Source of the DNA: Bradyrhizobium icense
GTDB lineage: Bacteria > Pseudomonadota > Alphaproteobacteria > Rhizobiales > Xanthobacteraceae
DNA: 64,000 nucleotides
Direction of reading: 5' to 3'
Assembly (NCBI RefSeq): GCF_001693385.1
Contig: NZ_CP016428.1
Span: 1,116,001 to 1,180,000 of the forward strand
The notes beneath the pieces were generated by a model that saw only the letters and a list, made by a program, of their open reading frames with translations, did not search any database and was not told the DNA's origin. Each line of letters begins with the position of its first letter. The stretch's first letter is position 1. Below are positions 1 through 7,783 of this stretch, piece by piece. The position numbers were made by a program, and so were the translations under genes.

Positions 1-697
1 CAGGGCTGACAAAACGGCCGAGATGGGCATAGAGCCATCCGGACAGGGCGCCGAAGAATGCGGCGATCACGAATGTCACCAGCTTGATCCGGAATGCGCT
101 GATGCCGAGGCTTTCGACCAGGGTATTGCCGCCGCGCATCGCGCGCATCGCGCGGCCGATGCGGGAGTCGAGAAGGTTGTAGCAGACGAGAAGCACCGCG
201 ACGACGATCGCCCAGATCAGGAAATAGATCTGCCGGCTCTCGACCAAAGCGACCGGGCCAATCGAAATCGGCGGAATGCCCGAGATGCCGTTGTGTTGAC
301 CAAGGCCATCGATGTTGCCGAACAGGAACGCAATCGCCAGCCCCCAGGCGACCGTGCTCAGCGACAGAAAGTGGCCCCCAAGGCGCAGTGTCACGAAGCC
401 CAGGATCGCCGCGATGCTGCACGTAAGAATAACGGCCAGCACCAGTCCGAGCCAGGGCGAAAAGCCGTTCAGAGCCGTGGCCCATGCCGTCGCATAAGCC
501 GCCACGCCGACAAAGGCCGCCTGGCCGAACGACACGATGCCGCCGACGCCGGTCAATAGCGCCAGTCCGATGGCCGCAAGCGAGTAGATGCCGATGTAGT
601 TCAGCAAGGTAATGCTGAACGGATTGAGCACGAAGGGCGCCGTCACGAGGCAGGCGATCGCCGCGGCAATGATGAGACGGATCTGCTGCAGGGTCAT
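1..697 (-). CDS. livM: Branched-chain amino acid-type ABC transporter permease LivM (partial)
   Basis: Inner-membrane permease of a HAAT-family importer. Only the first 232 codons are present because the gene runs off the left edge. Reading from the ATG at 697, the product begins MTLQQIRLIIAA and then shows successive hydrophobic segments. The typical LivM stretch GGIVSFGQAAFVG lies in the N-terminal third and a SRIGRAMRAMRG cytoplasmic loop follows. Its start overlaps the stop codon of livH by an ATGA, so the two permeases are translationally coupled. The two ATPase genes (livG, livF) are not in the window and probably lie to the left. The substrate is probably an organic or aromatic acid rather than an amino acid, inferred from the neighbouring CoA ligases. 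Confidence 0.9.
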   Translation of the reverse strand, partial: MTLQQIRLIIAAAIACLVTAPFVLNPFSITLLNYIGIYSLAAIGLALLTGVGGIVSFGQAAFVGVAAYATAWATALNGFSPWLGLVLAVILTCSIAAILGFVTLRLGGHFLSLSTVAWGLAIAFLFGNIDGLGQHNGISGIPPISIGPVALVESRQIYFLIWAIVVAVLLVCYNLLDSRIGRAMRAMRGGNTLVESLGISAFRIKLVTFVIAAFFGALSGWLYAHLGRFVSP

Positions 698-1737
698 TCC
701 TCGACTTCCTCTTCGGAATGCTGCGAAGCGAGCGAACGCCAGAGCAGGACGGGAACCAGCAGAGAAAAGACGATGACGTCCTTCAAGGTGCTGCTCTGGA
801 ACGAAGCGAAGCTTTCGAGAAGGCCGACGCCGAACGCGCCGAGCGCAGCCCCCGGATAGCTCGTCATGCCGCCCACGATGGCGCCGACAAAGGCTTTCAG
901 GCCGAGCAGGAACCCGGAATCATAGAAGATCGTGTTCACCGGCGCGATCAGGATACCGGAAACGCCCGCCATCAGCGATCCCAGCAGATAGGCGATGGTC
1001 CCGGCGCGCGCGGGCCTGATGCCCATCAGCCGGGCGCCGGTCCGGTTCAGGGCGGTTGCGCGCAGCGCCTTGCCGATCAGCGTGAAGTCGAAGAATAGAA
1101 ACAGCAGGCCGCTGAATACCAGCGCAGCGGTAAGGATCAGCACCGTCTGTCCGGAGACGTGTACGCCGGCGATCTCGATTGCCATCGAGGTCAGCGGCTC
1201 GGTCCGGACGCCTTCGGGACCGAAGAACAGCAGGCCAAGTCCGACCAGCGCAAAGTGCAGCGCGACCGAGACTGTCAGCAACAACAGGACCGAGGCGTCC
1301 GCGATCGGGCGAAACACGATCCGGTCCAAGAGCGGCGAGATCGGCATGATCAAGAGCAGCGCCAGCACGATTCTGACCGGCATCGGTGGCGTGAAGCGCA
1401 TCGTCAGCCAGACGATCCCGACGACGATCAGGGGAAGCACGAGATAGCCGAGCACGGCTTTCGGCACCGCACGAAGTTCGCCGGCTCGCGCCAGCGAAGT
1501 GACCTCCATCGAACAGGCCATGCAGGCCAGCACGACAACCAATCCGACTGTTCCGGGAATCTGCCTGGCGTCGAGCGCCGCCAACGTCAGCGCTGTGAAC
1601 GCTGCGATGTCGCCGAACGGAATGAAGATGACCCGCGTCACGGTGAAGATCAGCACGGTTCCGATCGCCACCAGGGCGTAGACTGCCCCGGTGGCTATTC
1701 CGTCGATCGCAAGGATCGCTGCGATGTCTGCCGTCAT
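694..1737 (-). CDS. livH: Branched-chain amino acid-type ABC transporter permease LivH
   Basis: Inner-membrane permease that should pair with the adjacent LivM. The N-terminal GIATGAVYALVAIGTVLIF and the late SLMAGVSGILIAP and FVGAIVGGMTSYPGA segments are typical LivH signatures. At 347 residues it is longer than the usual roughly 290. The excess is a segment around residues 65-130 that adds hydrophobic helices between the first and second conserved blocks. It ends in an acidic tail (HSEEEVEE). It lies 38 bp downstream of the binding-protein gene and overlaps livM by ATGA, giving the operon order binding protein, livH, livM. Confidence 0.92.
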   Translation of the reverse strand: MTADIAAILAIDGIATGAVYALVAIGTVLIFTVTRVIFIPFGDIAAFTALTLAALDARQIPGTVGLVVVLACMACSMEVTSLARAGELRAVPKAVLGYLVLPLIVVGIVWLTMRFTPPMPVRIVLALLLIMPISPLLDRIVFRPIADASVLLLLTVSVALHFALVGLGLLFFGPEGVRTEPLTSMAIEIAGVHVSGQTVLILTAALVFSGLLFLFFDFTLIGKALRATALNRTGARLMGIRPARAGTIAYLLGSLMAGVSGILIAPVNTIFYDSGFLLGLKAFVGAIVGGMTSYPGAALGAFGVGLLESFASFQSSTLKDVIVFSLLVPVLLWRSLASQHSEEEVEE

Positions 1738-1775
1738 ACCGTCGGCCGTCCTTCCGTGTTACGCCTCGGCTTGGC

Positions 1776-2924
1776 TCAGGGCTGGTAGGTCCAGGCGCCG
1801 TTGACCAGGCGGACGATCACAAGAGCGCGCTCGTCCACGCCGTGATAGGCGCCGGGCTTGAAGTTGTAGACCGCGTGGACGCCGGAGAGCTCCTTGGTGC
1901 TGAGGATCTCGTCGCGCAGGGCTTTTCGGAATTCAACGGTTCCGGGTTTCGCGGTCTTCAGCGCGCGCGCCGCGGCTGACGTGAAGATCATCCAGCCGTC
2001 GAAGGAGTAGGCTGAGAAGCCGTCGGTGGTCGGGACGTTGTTGGCCTTCTGGAACGCGGCGCGGAACTCGAGCGCGAGCTTCTTGGCGAAATGATTGTCG
2101 GGAAGCTGCTCGGCCACGATGACCGGGCCGGCGGAGACCTGAATTCCTTCCGCGGCCTTGCCGCCGACGCGCACGAAATCGGGATTGACCAACGCTACCG
2201 TACCGTAGGTCTTGCCCTTGAAGCCGCGTTCGCTGAGCGCAAGCAGCGGCAGCGCGCCCTGCGTGCCCGATCCGCCGATCAGCACGGCATCCGGGCGCAC
2301 GGCAAGAACTTTAAGGATCTGACCGGTAACCGACGTATCGACGCGCGCGTAGCGCTCGTTGGTCAGCACCTTGATGCCGTCCACGGTTTCCACCGCCTTG
2401 GCGCCGTTGTAGACGAGATCGCCCCAAGCATCGGAAAAACCGATATAGCCGATGTTCTTCATCGCGTCGCGCTTCATGCGATCGGCGACGACCTTGACCA
2501 GCAGCGAAGCGGGTTGCGGAACGGAAATGCCCCATTGATCGGCCGGATTAGGCTGTCCGATCACGGGGGAAACGGCAATCATCGGCACCTTCAATTCGGT
2601 GGCGACCGCCATCATGGCGATGGTTGACGGAGCGGTTGCAGTGCCGATCAGGAGATCAACCTTCTCTTCTTCGATCAGCTTGCGCGCATTGCGGGTTGCG
2701 GCGGAGGGATCGGAACCGTCGTCGAGCTGGATCAGCTTGATTTTCTCGCCGTTGACCTCGTTCTTGTATTCCAGCGCCGCCTGGATGCCGCGCCCATACG
2801 GGATGCCGATCGAGGAGCCGGGTCCACTGAGCGACGTCACGAAGCCGATCGTGATGTCGGCCTGTGCGGTCGAGGCCGCGACGAGGCCGCCGATGAGGGC
2901 AGTCAAACTCAACATCTTGCGCAT
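1776..2924 (-). CDS. ABC transporter substrate-binding protein, LivK-like
   Basis: Periplasmic type I binding protein of 382 residues that delivers ligand to the LivHM permease encoded just downstream. It has a clear Sec signal peptide (MRKMLSLTALIGGLVAAS, cleavage after AQA near residue 22). Mature features include GFVTSLSGPGSSIGIP and QLDDGSDPSAATRNARKLI, typical of Leu/Ile/Val- and aromatic-acid-binding family members. A second, closely similar binding protein is encoded at 8597. It is the first gene of the minus-strand transport operon and is divergent from the alpha/beta hydrolase gene. The ligand cannot be read from the sequence. Confidence 0.9.
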   Translation of the reverse strand: MRKMLSLTALIGGLVAASTAQADITIGFVTSLSGPGSSIGIPYGRGIQAALEYKNEVNGEKIKLIQLDDGSDPSAATRNARKLIEEEKVDLLIGTATAPSTIAMMAVATELKVPMIAVSPVIGQPNPADQWGISVPQPASLLVKVVADRMKRDAMKNIGYIGFSDAWGDLVYNGAKAVETVDGIKVLTNERYARVDTSVTGQILKVLAVRPDAVLIGGSGTQGALPLLALSERGFKGKTYGTVALVNPDFVRVGGKAAEGIQVSAGPVIVAEQLPDNHFAKKLALEFRAAFQKANNVPTTDGFSAYSFDGWMIFTSAAARALKTAKPGTVEFRKALRDEILSTKELSGVHAVYNFKPGAYHGVDERALVIVRLVNGAWTYQP

Positions 2925-3064
2925 TGCATTCCCCTTGGTTGAAAACAGCCGCGACCTTAGCGAGATGTCAGCATGGATCGAGGTCGGACCAGCACGATCG
3001 ATGCCGTGATTGTCGCCGAACCCCGGCGCGGGTCTGGTCCCCGCCTCCGGATGGGAGTTATGAA

Positions 3065-3889
3065 ATGAGCGCCAGCAAGGCCGGTTCCAACCTCGAGCGC
3101 CGCTTCGTCACGACGCATCTTGGCCGCATCCATGTCGCCATGGCCGGAACCGGGTTTCCCGTTCTGCTGCTGCATCAGACGCCGCGCTCGTGGGACGAAT
3201 ACCGCGATGTGCTGCCGCTGCTCGGCCGCGATTTCCGTGCAATCGCAATGGATACGCTCGGGTTCGGAGATTCCGATTCCCCTACCGCCGATCCTTCGAT
3301 TGACCTGTGGGCCGAAGGGGCGTTCGCGTTGCTCGATGCGCTGGAAGAGCCGCGGGCCGCGATTGTGGGCCATCACACCGGTGCGGTGATCGCGGTCGAA
3401 ATGGCCGCCTCGGCGCCTGCGCGGGTGAGCGCGCTGGTGCTCTCGGCTTGCCCCTTCGTCGATGCGGCGCGCCGGGCCAAGCATGACGGCAAGCGTGTGA
3501 TCGATGATGTCGAGACGCGTACCGATGGCTCGCATCTCACCGAGCTCTGGGCGCGCCGGCAGCCGTTCTATCCCGCTGATGATATCGATCTGCTGCAGCG
3601 CTTCATGATCGATGCGCTGCGGGCCGGCGAGATGGCGGCGGAAGGCCACCGGGTGGTGAATCGCTATCGGATGGAGGATCGTCTGGGAAGCATCCAGTGT
3701 CCCACGCTGGTCATTGCTCCGACAGCCGATCCCCACGTTCATCCGGTAGCTCCGAAGATCGCTGGAGCTATCAAGGGCAGCGTCTTGCGCGAAATCTCAG
3801 GAGGCATGGTGCCGCTTCCCGATCAGATGCCGGAGGCCTTTGCCGGTCTCGTCCGCGATTTCGTCGCCGGGCAGGGGGCAAAAACATGA
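3065..3889 (+). CDS. Alpha/beta hydrolase-fold protein with His at the nucleophile elbow
   Basis: A 274-residue alpha/beta-hydrolase-fold protein. The oxyanion-hole region (LLHQTPRSWDEY) and the strand-turn MDTLGFGDSD are well kept. At the nucleophile elbow, where Gly-x-Ser/Asp-x-Gly is expected, the sequence reads G102-H103-H104-T105-G106, so His occupies the nucleophile position. A candidate late acid/His pair is APTADPHVHP. The ATG at 3065 was chosen because GGGAG precedes it and homologous sequence begins there; the open frame upstream to 2924 has no family similarity. It is divergent from the binding-protein gene and stands alone before a 500-bp gap. Hydrolytic activity should not be assumed. 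Confidence 0.8.
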   Translation: MSASKAGSNLERRFVTTHLGRIHVAMAGTGFPVLLLHQTPRSWDEYRDVLPLLGRDFRAIAMDTLGFGDSDSPTADPSIDLWAEGAFALLDALEEPRAAIVGHHTGAVIAVEMAASAPARVSALVLSACPFVDAARRAKHDGKRVIDDVETRTDGSHLTELWARRQPFYPADDIDLLQRFMIDALRAGEMAAEGHRVVNRYRMEDRLGSIQCPTLVIAPTADPHVHPVAPKIAGAIKGSVLREISGGMVPLPDQMPEAFAGLVRDFVAGQGAKT

Positions 3890-4400
3890 CATGGCGCATG
3901 TAACGCCGGGCCCAACCGCGGCGAATGCGAACCCGTCTGCAACACCTGCTGTTCCGAGGTCGATAATCTCAGCCACGATTGATGAGCCCTTATCAACGCA
4001 ACTAACAATGCGACGCATGCCCGTCCACGCGTCGATGTCTGTCTCAATTATTTAAAGCCTAAAGTATTTATCGGCCGAACGTCAATACGCTAGCTTCGCG
4101 CCCTTACGGAAAAGTTTGCGGCGGCAGTGCAGGCGCGAAAGCTCAATTCGCCTATGCAACAGGGTGAGGCGCTCTCTGCCTCTCCTTTCAGCAGCACGAC
4201 CTCGTCACGCGCAGCGATCGTCTGAAAGCCGTTCAATTGACGTGAAAATTGTTTTGTGATTGAAATATTTCGGTTGATGGAATGGTGCTACGTTTTCGCG
4301 CATCTCCACATCGATCGGCTTGTGCATGTCGGCAGTCCTCTAAGACTGCGGTGGTTTGAGGATCGATCGACACGCTTCGCCTGTGAACGGGATATCCGCT
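3890..4400. other. Intergenic region upstream of the racemase-fold gene
   Basis: No convincing gene was found in about 510 bp. The region turns AT-rich after 4040. It contains the operator-like dyad described separately at 4047-4067, and TTGACG at 4237 followed by an AT-rich tract that could belong to a promoter, although no good -10 box sits at a standard distance. Confidence 0.5.
4047..4067. promoter_or_regulatory. Operator-like AT-rich dyad, copy 1
   Basis: Read on the minus strand this site is ATAC TTTA GGCT followed by TTAAATAA. It matches one half and the centre of the 20-bp dyad at 11477-11496 (11 of 12 bases when that site is read on its minus strand) and has a degenerate second half. 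It lies about 330 bp upstream of the racemase-fold gene. The shape, an inverted repeat with TTTA/TAAA arms, resembles operators of MarR-type regulators of aromatic catabolism. The regulator is not encoded in the window. Confidence 0.45.
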
Positions 4401-5204
4401 GTGCGCATCTACTGGCAGAGCTTCGTCGACCAGGCTACCAGCGCGCCCTACATGGCGCGGCTTGCTGCCTATCTGAACGAGATCGCGGCGCCCGGCACCA
4501 GCGTCCATGTTGAGGGCATCACGCCCGCCGATCGGGACTTCAGCCGCCTCAGCGAATTCCGCTGCGCGATCCAGGCGGTCGACAATGGTCTCGCCGCGCA
4601 GGAGAGCGGCTTCGACGCCTATGTCATGGGGCACTTCCAGGATCCGGGATTGTACGAGCTGCGTTCGGCGTTGACGATTCCGGTGGTCGGCACCGGCGAA
4701 GCCACGCTGCTGGCGGCCTCGCAACTCGGTCGGCGGCTCGGCCTTGTCACGCTCGATTCAGCTTTCGAAGTTTGGCATTACGAGCAGGCCGATCGTTACG
4801 GGCTTTCCGGCCGCGTGGTGCATGTTACAGGCATGGGCTGTCGTCCGGAAGATTTCAGCGCCGCGTTTGCGGGCGATGCGGCGGCGAAGGTACGCATGCT
4901 GAGCGACTTTGCAGCCTGTGCGCAGCCGCTGGTCGATCGCGGCGCTGATGTCGTCATTCCAGCCGGCGTGTTGCCCGGTCTGCTGATTGCGAGCGAGCGC
5001 GGCTTCAAGATCGGCTATGCGCCCGTTGTGAACTGTGCTGCGGTCGCGCTGAAGAGCGCCGAGATGTGGGTGCAACTGCAGCGCCTCAACGGCACCGAGC
5101 CGAGCCGCGGGCCGAGTTTTGCGCTGGCCAATGACCGCGCCCGCCAGGATTTCCGCGCCACCGTGGCGCGCACGCCCGACAAGCCAAAGAGCACTTTAGG
5201 ATAA
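4401..5204 (+). CDS. Asp/Glu/hydantoin racemase-fold protein lacking both catalytic cysteines
   Basis: A 267-residue protein of the Asp/Glu racemase/hydantoin racemase/maleate isomerase fold. HFQDPGLYELR and IPVVGTGEATLLAA correspond to the family blocks. The family uses a Cys pair. By eye, the first Cys, in the block usually reading A-C-F-x-D-P-G-L, is His78 here. The second, in the block usually reading L-G-C-(A/T)-G-M, is replaced by P187-A188. The GTG at 4401 was chosen because the family start MRIYWQSF begins there with GGGA about 10 nt upstream; the upstream TTG (4356) and GTG (4383) are less likely. It heads the plus-strand run toward the thiolase-like gene. Racemase activity looks unlikely; the role is unknown. 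Confidence 0.75.
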   Translation: MRIYWQSFVDQATSAPYMARLAAYLNEIAAPGTSVHVEGITPADRDFSRLSEFRCAIQAVDNGLAAQESGFDAYVMGHFQDPGLYELRSALTIPVVGTGEATLLAASQLGRRLGLVTLDSAFEVWHYEQADRYGLSGRVVHVTGMGCRPEDFSAAFAGDAAAKVRMLSDFAACAQPLVDRGADVVIPAGVLPGLLIASERGFKIGYAPVVNCAAVALKSAEMWVQLQRLNGTEPSRGPSFALANDRARQDFRATVARTPDKPKSTLG

Positions 5205-5208
5205 AGAC

Positions 5209-5310
5209 ATGCTGCAGCCCGACAAGATTTTGTATGAAGCCGAGGTAACGGCGACCGGCGGGCGCGATGGCAAGGCGGCGAGCGACGACGTCAAATTGAC
5301 CGCACTCTGA
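5209..5310 (+). pseudogene. Truncated organic hydroperoxide resistance (Ohr/OsmC) remnant
   Basis: A 33-codon frame whose product contains ILYEAEVTATGGRDGKA followed by SDDVKLTAL and a stop. This resembles the N-terminus of Ohr proteins (pattern VLYTAxATATGGRxGxA, then SSDGxLDVKL) with a small internal deletion, and it ends where Ohr would need about 100 more residues, including both redox cysteines. No further Ohr sequence follows before the thiolase-like gene. It could instead be a short expressed peptide, but a decayed fragment is the simpler reading. Confidence 0.55.
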
Positions 5311-5337
5311 GCGGGCTCACAGGAATCCGGCGGTCCG

Positions 5338-6516
5338 ATGCAGAACTCCATCCGAACACCTTACGATCGGGTCGTGATGGCAGTTCCGGTGACGATCCCG
5401 TACGTGCGCTACTCGATCGAGAGCGCGCAATGGTGGATCGGCCGCGCGCTGAAGGCGCTGGTCGATGGCGCCGGGATCACGCCGCGCGACGTCGACGGAT
5501 TCTGCATTTCGAGTTTCACGGCGGGGCTCGACAGCGGGATCGGGCTCACCCAGCATTTCGGTCTCTGCGTGCGGTGGATCGATACCATTCCGCTCGGCGG
5601 TGCGAGCGCGATTGCCGCGCTGCGCCGCGCCGCGCGGGCGGTGCAGGCGGGCGACGCGCGCATCGTGGCCTGCGTGGCTGGAGATACCAACCACGTCGAT
5701 TCCTTCCGCTCGACGCTGGAAAACTTTTCGCGCTTCAACCAGGATGCCGTCTATCCCTATGGCGCAGGCGGCGCCAATGCGAGCTTTGCGCTGATCGCGC
5801 GCAACTACATGCGAACGTTCGGCGCGCGGCGCGAGGATTTCGGCAAGATCGCCGTTACCCAGCGCAGCAACGCGCTCCGCAACCCCAACGCCCTTATGAA
5901 GACGCCGCTGACCATCGAGCAATACATGTCGGCGCGACCGATCGCCGATCCGATCCATCTGTTCGATTGCGTGATGCCGTGCGCCGGCGCGGAGGCTTTC
6001 CTTGTAATGGGCGAGGATGTCGCCGCATCCCTGAAATTGCCCGCCGCCAAAATTCTCGCCACGATCGAGCGCCACAATGCGTTCGGCGACGACCCCGTTC
6101 AGGTGCGGGGCGGATGGGCGATGGACGTCGACGAACTCTACGCAATGGCGGGCGTCAAGCCCGATGATCTCGATTTCGTCGAGACCTACGACGATTACCC
6201 TGTGATCTCGATGATGCAGTTCGAGGACCTCGGCTTCTGCCGGAAGGGGGAGGGACCGGATTTCGTTCGGCAGCACGACCTGACGATCGACGGCAGCTTC
6301 CCGCACAACACTTCCGGCGGCCAGCTCTCGGTCGGGCAGGCCGGCGCGGGCGGCGCCTATCTCGGCGTGGTCGAGGCGCTGCGCCAGGTTCTCGGGCAGG
6401 CCGGTCCGACGCAGGTCAGGGATGCGCGCATCGGATTGGCGTCGGGCTTCGGAATGATCAACTATGATCGCGGCCTCGCCTCGGGCGCGGCGATCCTCGC
6501 GGGACCGGGCGCATGA
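5338..6516 (+). CDS. Thiolase-fold protein without the catalytic Cys and His (SCP2/Ltp2-like)
   Basis: A 392-residue thiolase-fold protein of the SCP2-thiolase-like group. The N-terminal nucleophile block, normally C-x-S-G, reads G88-A89-S90-A91, so the acylated Cys is absent. Near the C-terminus N324-T-S-G-G is kept, but the GHP block reads G333-Q334-A335, so the catalytic His is lost as well. Thiolase-fold proteins that lack these residues and work with a DUF35 partner include the Ltp2 aldolases of steroid side-chain breakdown. The next gene encodes a DUF35 domain and overlaps this stop by ATGA, so a two-protein complex is likely. A retro-aldol or C-C lyase role is inference. Y284 and Y287 in ETYDDYP are candidate catalytic tyrosines. 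Confidence 0.85.
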   Translation: MQNSIRTPYDRVVMAVPVTIPYVRYSIESAQWWIGRALKALVDGAGITPRDVDGFCISSFTAGLDSGIGLTQHFGLCVRWIDTIPLGGASAIAALRRAARAVQAGDARIVACVAGDTNHVDSFRSTLENFSRFNQDAVYPYGAGGANASFALIARNYMRTFGARREDFGKIAVTQRSNALRNPNALMKTPLTIEQYMSARPIADPIHLFDCVMPCAGAEAFLVMGEDVAASLKLPAAKILATIERHNAFGDDPVQVRGGWAMDVDELYAMAGVKPDDLDFVETYDDYPVISMMQFEDLGFCRKGEGPDFVRQHDLTIDGSFPHNTSGGQLSVGQAGAGGAYLGVVEALRQVLGQAGPTQVRDARIGLASGFGMINYDRGLASGAAILAGPGA

Positions 6517-7754
6517 TCGAGCCGATCGCACAACCGCGCCGGAAGAACCCTTTACAGCGGACGCGGCTCCCGACCTCGCCGCCGCGTGCGCGAAGCCGCG
6601 CATCGCACGGCTTCACACGGGCAGCCGCCGAAGGCCGCTTTATGCTGCAGCGCTGCGGCGCCTGCGGAACATTCTGCTATCCGGCGCGCGATGCATGCCC
6701 TGCATGCCTTTCTGCCGATCTCGCCTTCATGGACGCGCCGCGACGCGGCACGCTTTTGTCGGAAACCACGCTGCACGTCCCGGCGGACGTGCACTTCCGC
6801 GAGCGGGCGCCCTGGCGCGTCGGTCTGGTCGCGATGGACTGCGGGCCGAAACTGGTGACACACCTGCACGCCGATTGCGAAGAAGGCGGGCCTGTCGTGA
6901 TGTCCTTCCAATTGGACAAAAGCGGGCAGGCTGTGGCCTTCGCACACCCCGAACGTGAGACTCCCGACATGACGGACGACAGGCAATGGCGTGAGATGAC
7001 GGCCGATCCAAAATTCCGGCGCATTCTCGTAACCAACGGGCGGAGCATCGTCGGCCAAGAAGTGGTGGGCGCACTGAAGGCCGCCGGCGCATCGATCGTG
7101 TTCGTCGGCGTCGCCGAGCCGTGGAAGCCGTTCCGCGGCGAGGATGCGTTGCGGGCGCTGGAAGGCGTCGAGATCGTCCCGCTCGATATCGGCGACGAGA
7201 AGTCGGTCGCCGATCTGGCGGCCGATATCGGCGGCAAGGTCGATATCCTCGTCAACACCACCGAACATGTCCGCGCCGGCGGGCTGCTCGATCGGCAAGG
7301 CACCAGCGTCGTGCGCGACGAGATCGACCAGAGCTATCTCGGCTTCGTGCATCTGGCGCAGGCGTTCGGACCGGCGATGCGGATGCGAGGCTCTGACGGC
7401 GTCAACAGCGCCGCCGCCTGGGTCAATATCCTGTCGGTCTATGCGCTGGCGAACTGGCCGGTGTTTGGCGCCTACTCGGCGTCGCAGGCCGCCTGTCTCT
7501 CGCTGTCGCATTGCCTGCGGGCGGAGCTTCGGCCCGGCGGCGTCAAGGTGGTGAACGTGTTCACGGGCCCGCTCGATATCGAATGGTTCCAGACGGTGCC
7601 GCCGCCGAAGGTGGCGCCCCGCACGGTGGCGAGTGCGATCGTGTCGGCGCTCAAACGCGGGCTTGAGGATGTGTTCGTGGGCGATGTTGCGGAAGATATT
7701 CGCCAGCGCCTGGCGGCGAACCCCAAGGCGGTCGAGCGTGAACTCGGGGCGTAG
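6513..7754 (+). CDS. DUF35 (zinc ribbon/OB) - SDR fusion protein
   Basis: A 413-residue fusion. Residues 44-145 form a DUF35 module: a rubredoxin-like zinc ribbon with C48, C51, C62 and C65, then an OB-fold stretch (RRGTLLSETTLHVP). Residues 168-413 form a short-chain dehydrogenase-like domain. That domain is degenerate: the nucleotide-binding turn reads T174-N-G-R-S-I-V-G instead of TGxxxGIG, and the active-site motif is Y321-S-A-S-Q325, with Gln replacing the catalytic Lys, although S308 is kept. DUF35 proteins typically partner thiolase-fold enzymes, and this gene overlaps the thiolase-like gene by ATGA. The SDR domain may be structural or may bind a substrate rather than act as an oxidoreductase. 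Confidence 0.82.
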   Translation: MIEPIAQPRRKNPLQRTRLPTSPPRARSRASHGFTRAAAEGRFMLQRCGACGTFCYPARDACPACLSADLAFMDAPRRGTLLSETTLHVPADVHFRERAPWRVGLVAMDCGPKLVTHLHADCEEGGPVVMSFQLDKSGQAVAFAHPERETPDMTDDRQWREMTADPKFRRILVTNGRSIVGQEVVGALKAAGASIVFVGVAEPWKPFRGEDALRALEGVEIVPLDIGDEKSVADLAADIGGKVDILVNTTEHVRAGGLLDRQGTSVVRDEIDQSYLGFVHLAQAFGPAMRMRGSDGVNSAAAWVNILSVYALANWPVFGAYSASQAACLSLSHCLRAELRPGGVKVVNVFTGPLDIEWFQTVPPPKVAPRTVASAIVSALKRGLEDVFVGDVAEDIRQRLAANPKAVERELGA

Positions 7755-7783
7755 GCGGGCTTGTTGAGAACGGGAGAAGCGTA

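Noticed and set aside
4401..5204. Annotation as a functional hydantoin or aspartate racemase
   Set aside because: Both catalytic Cys positions appear substituted, so only the fold is supported.
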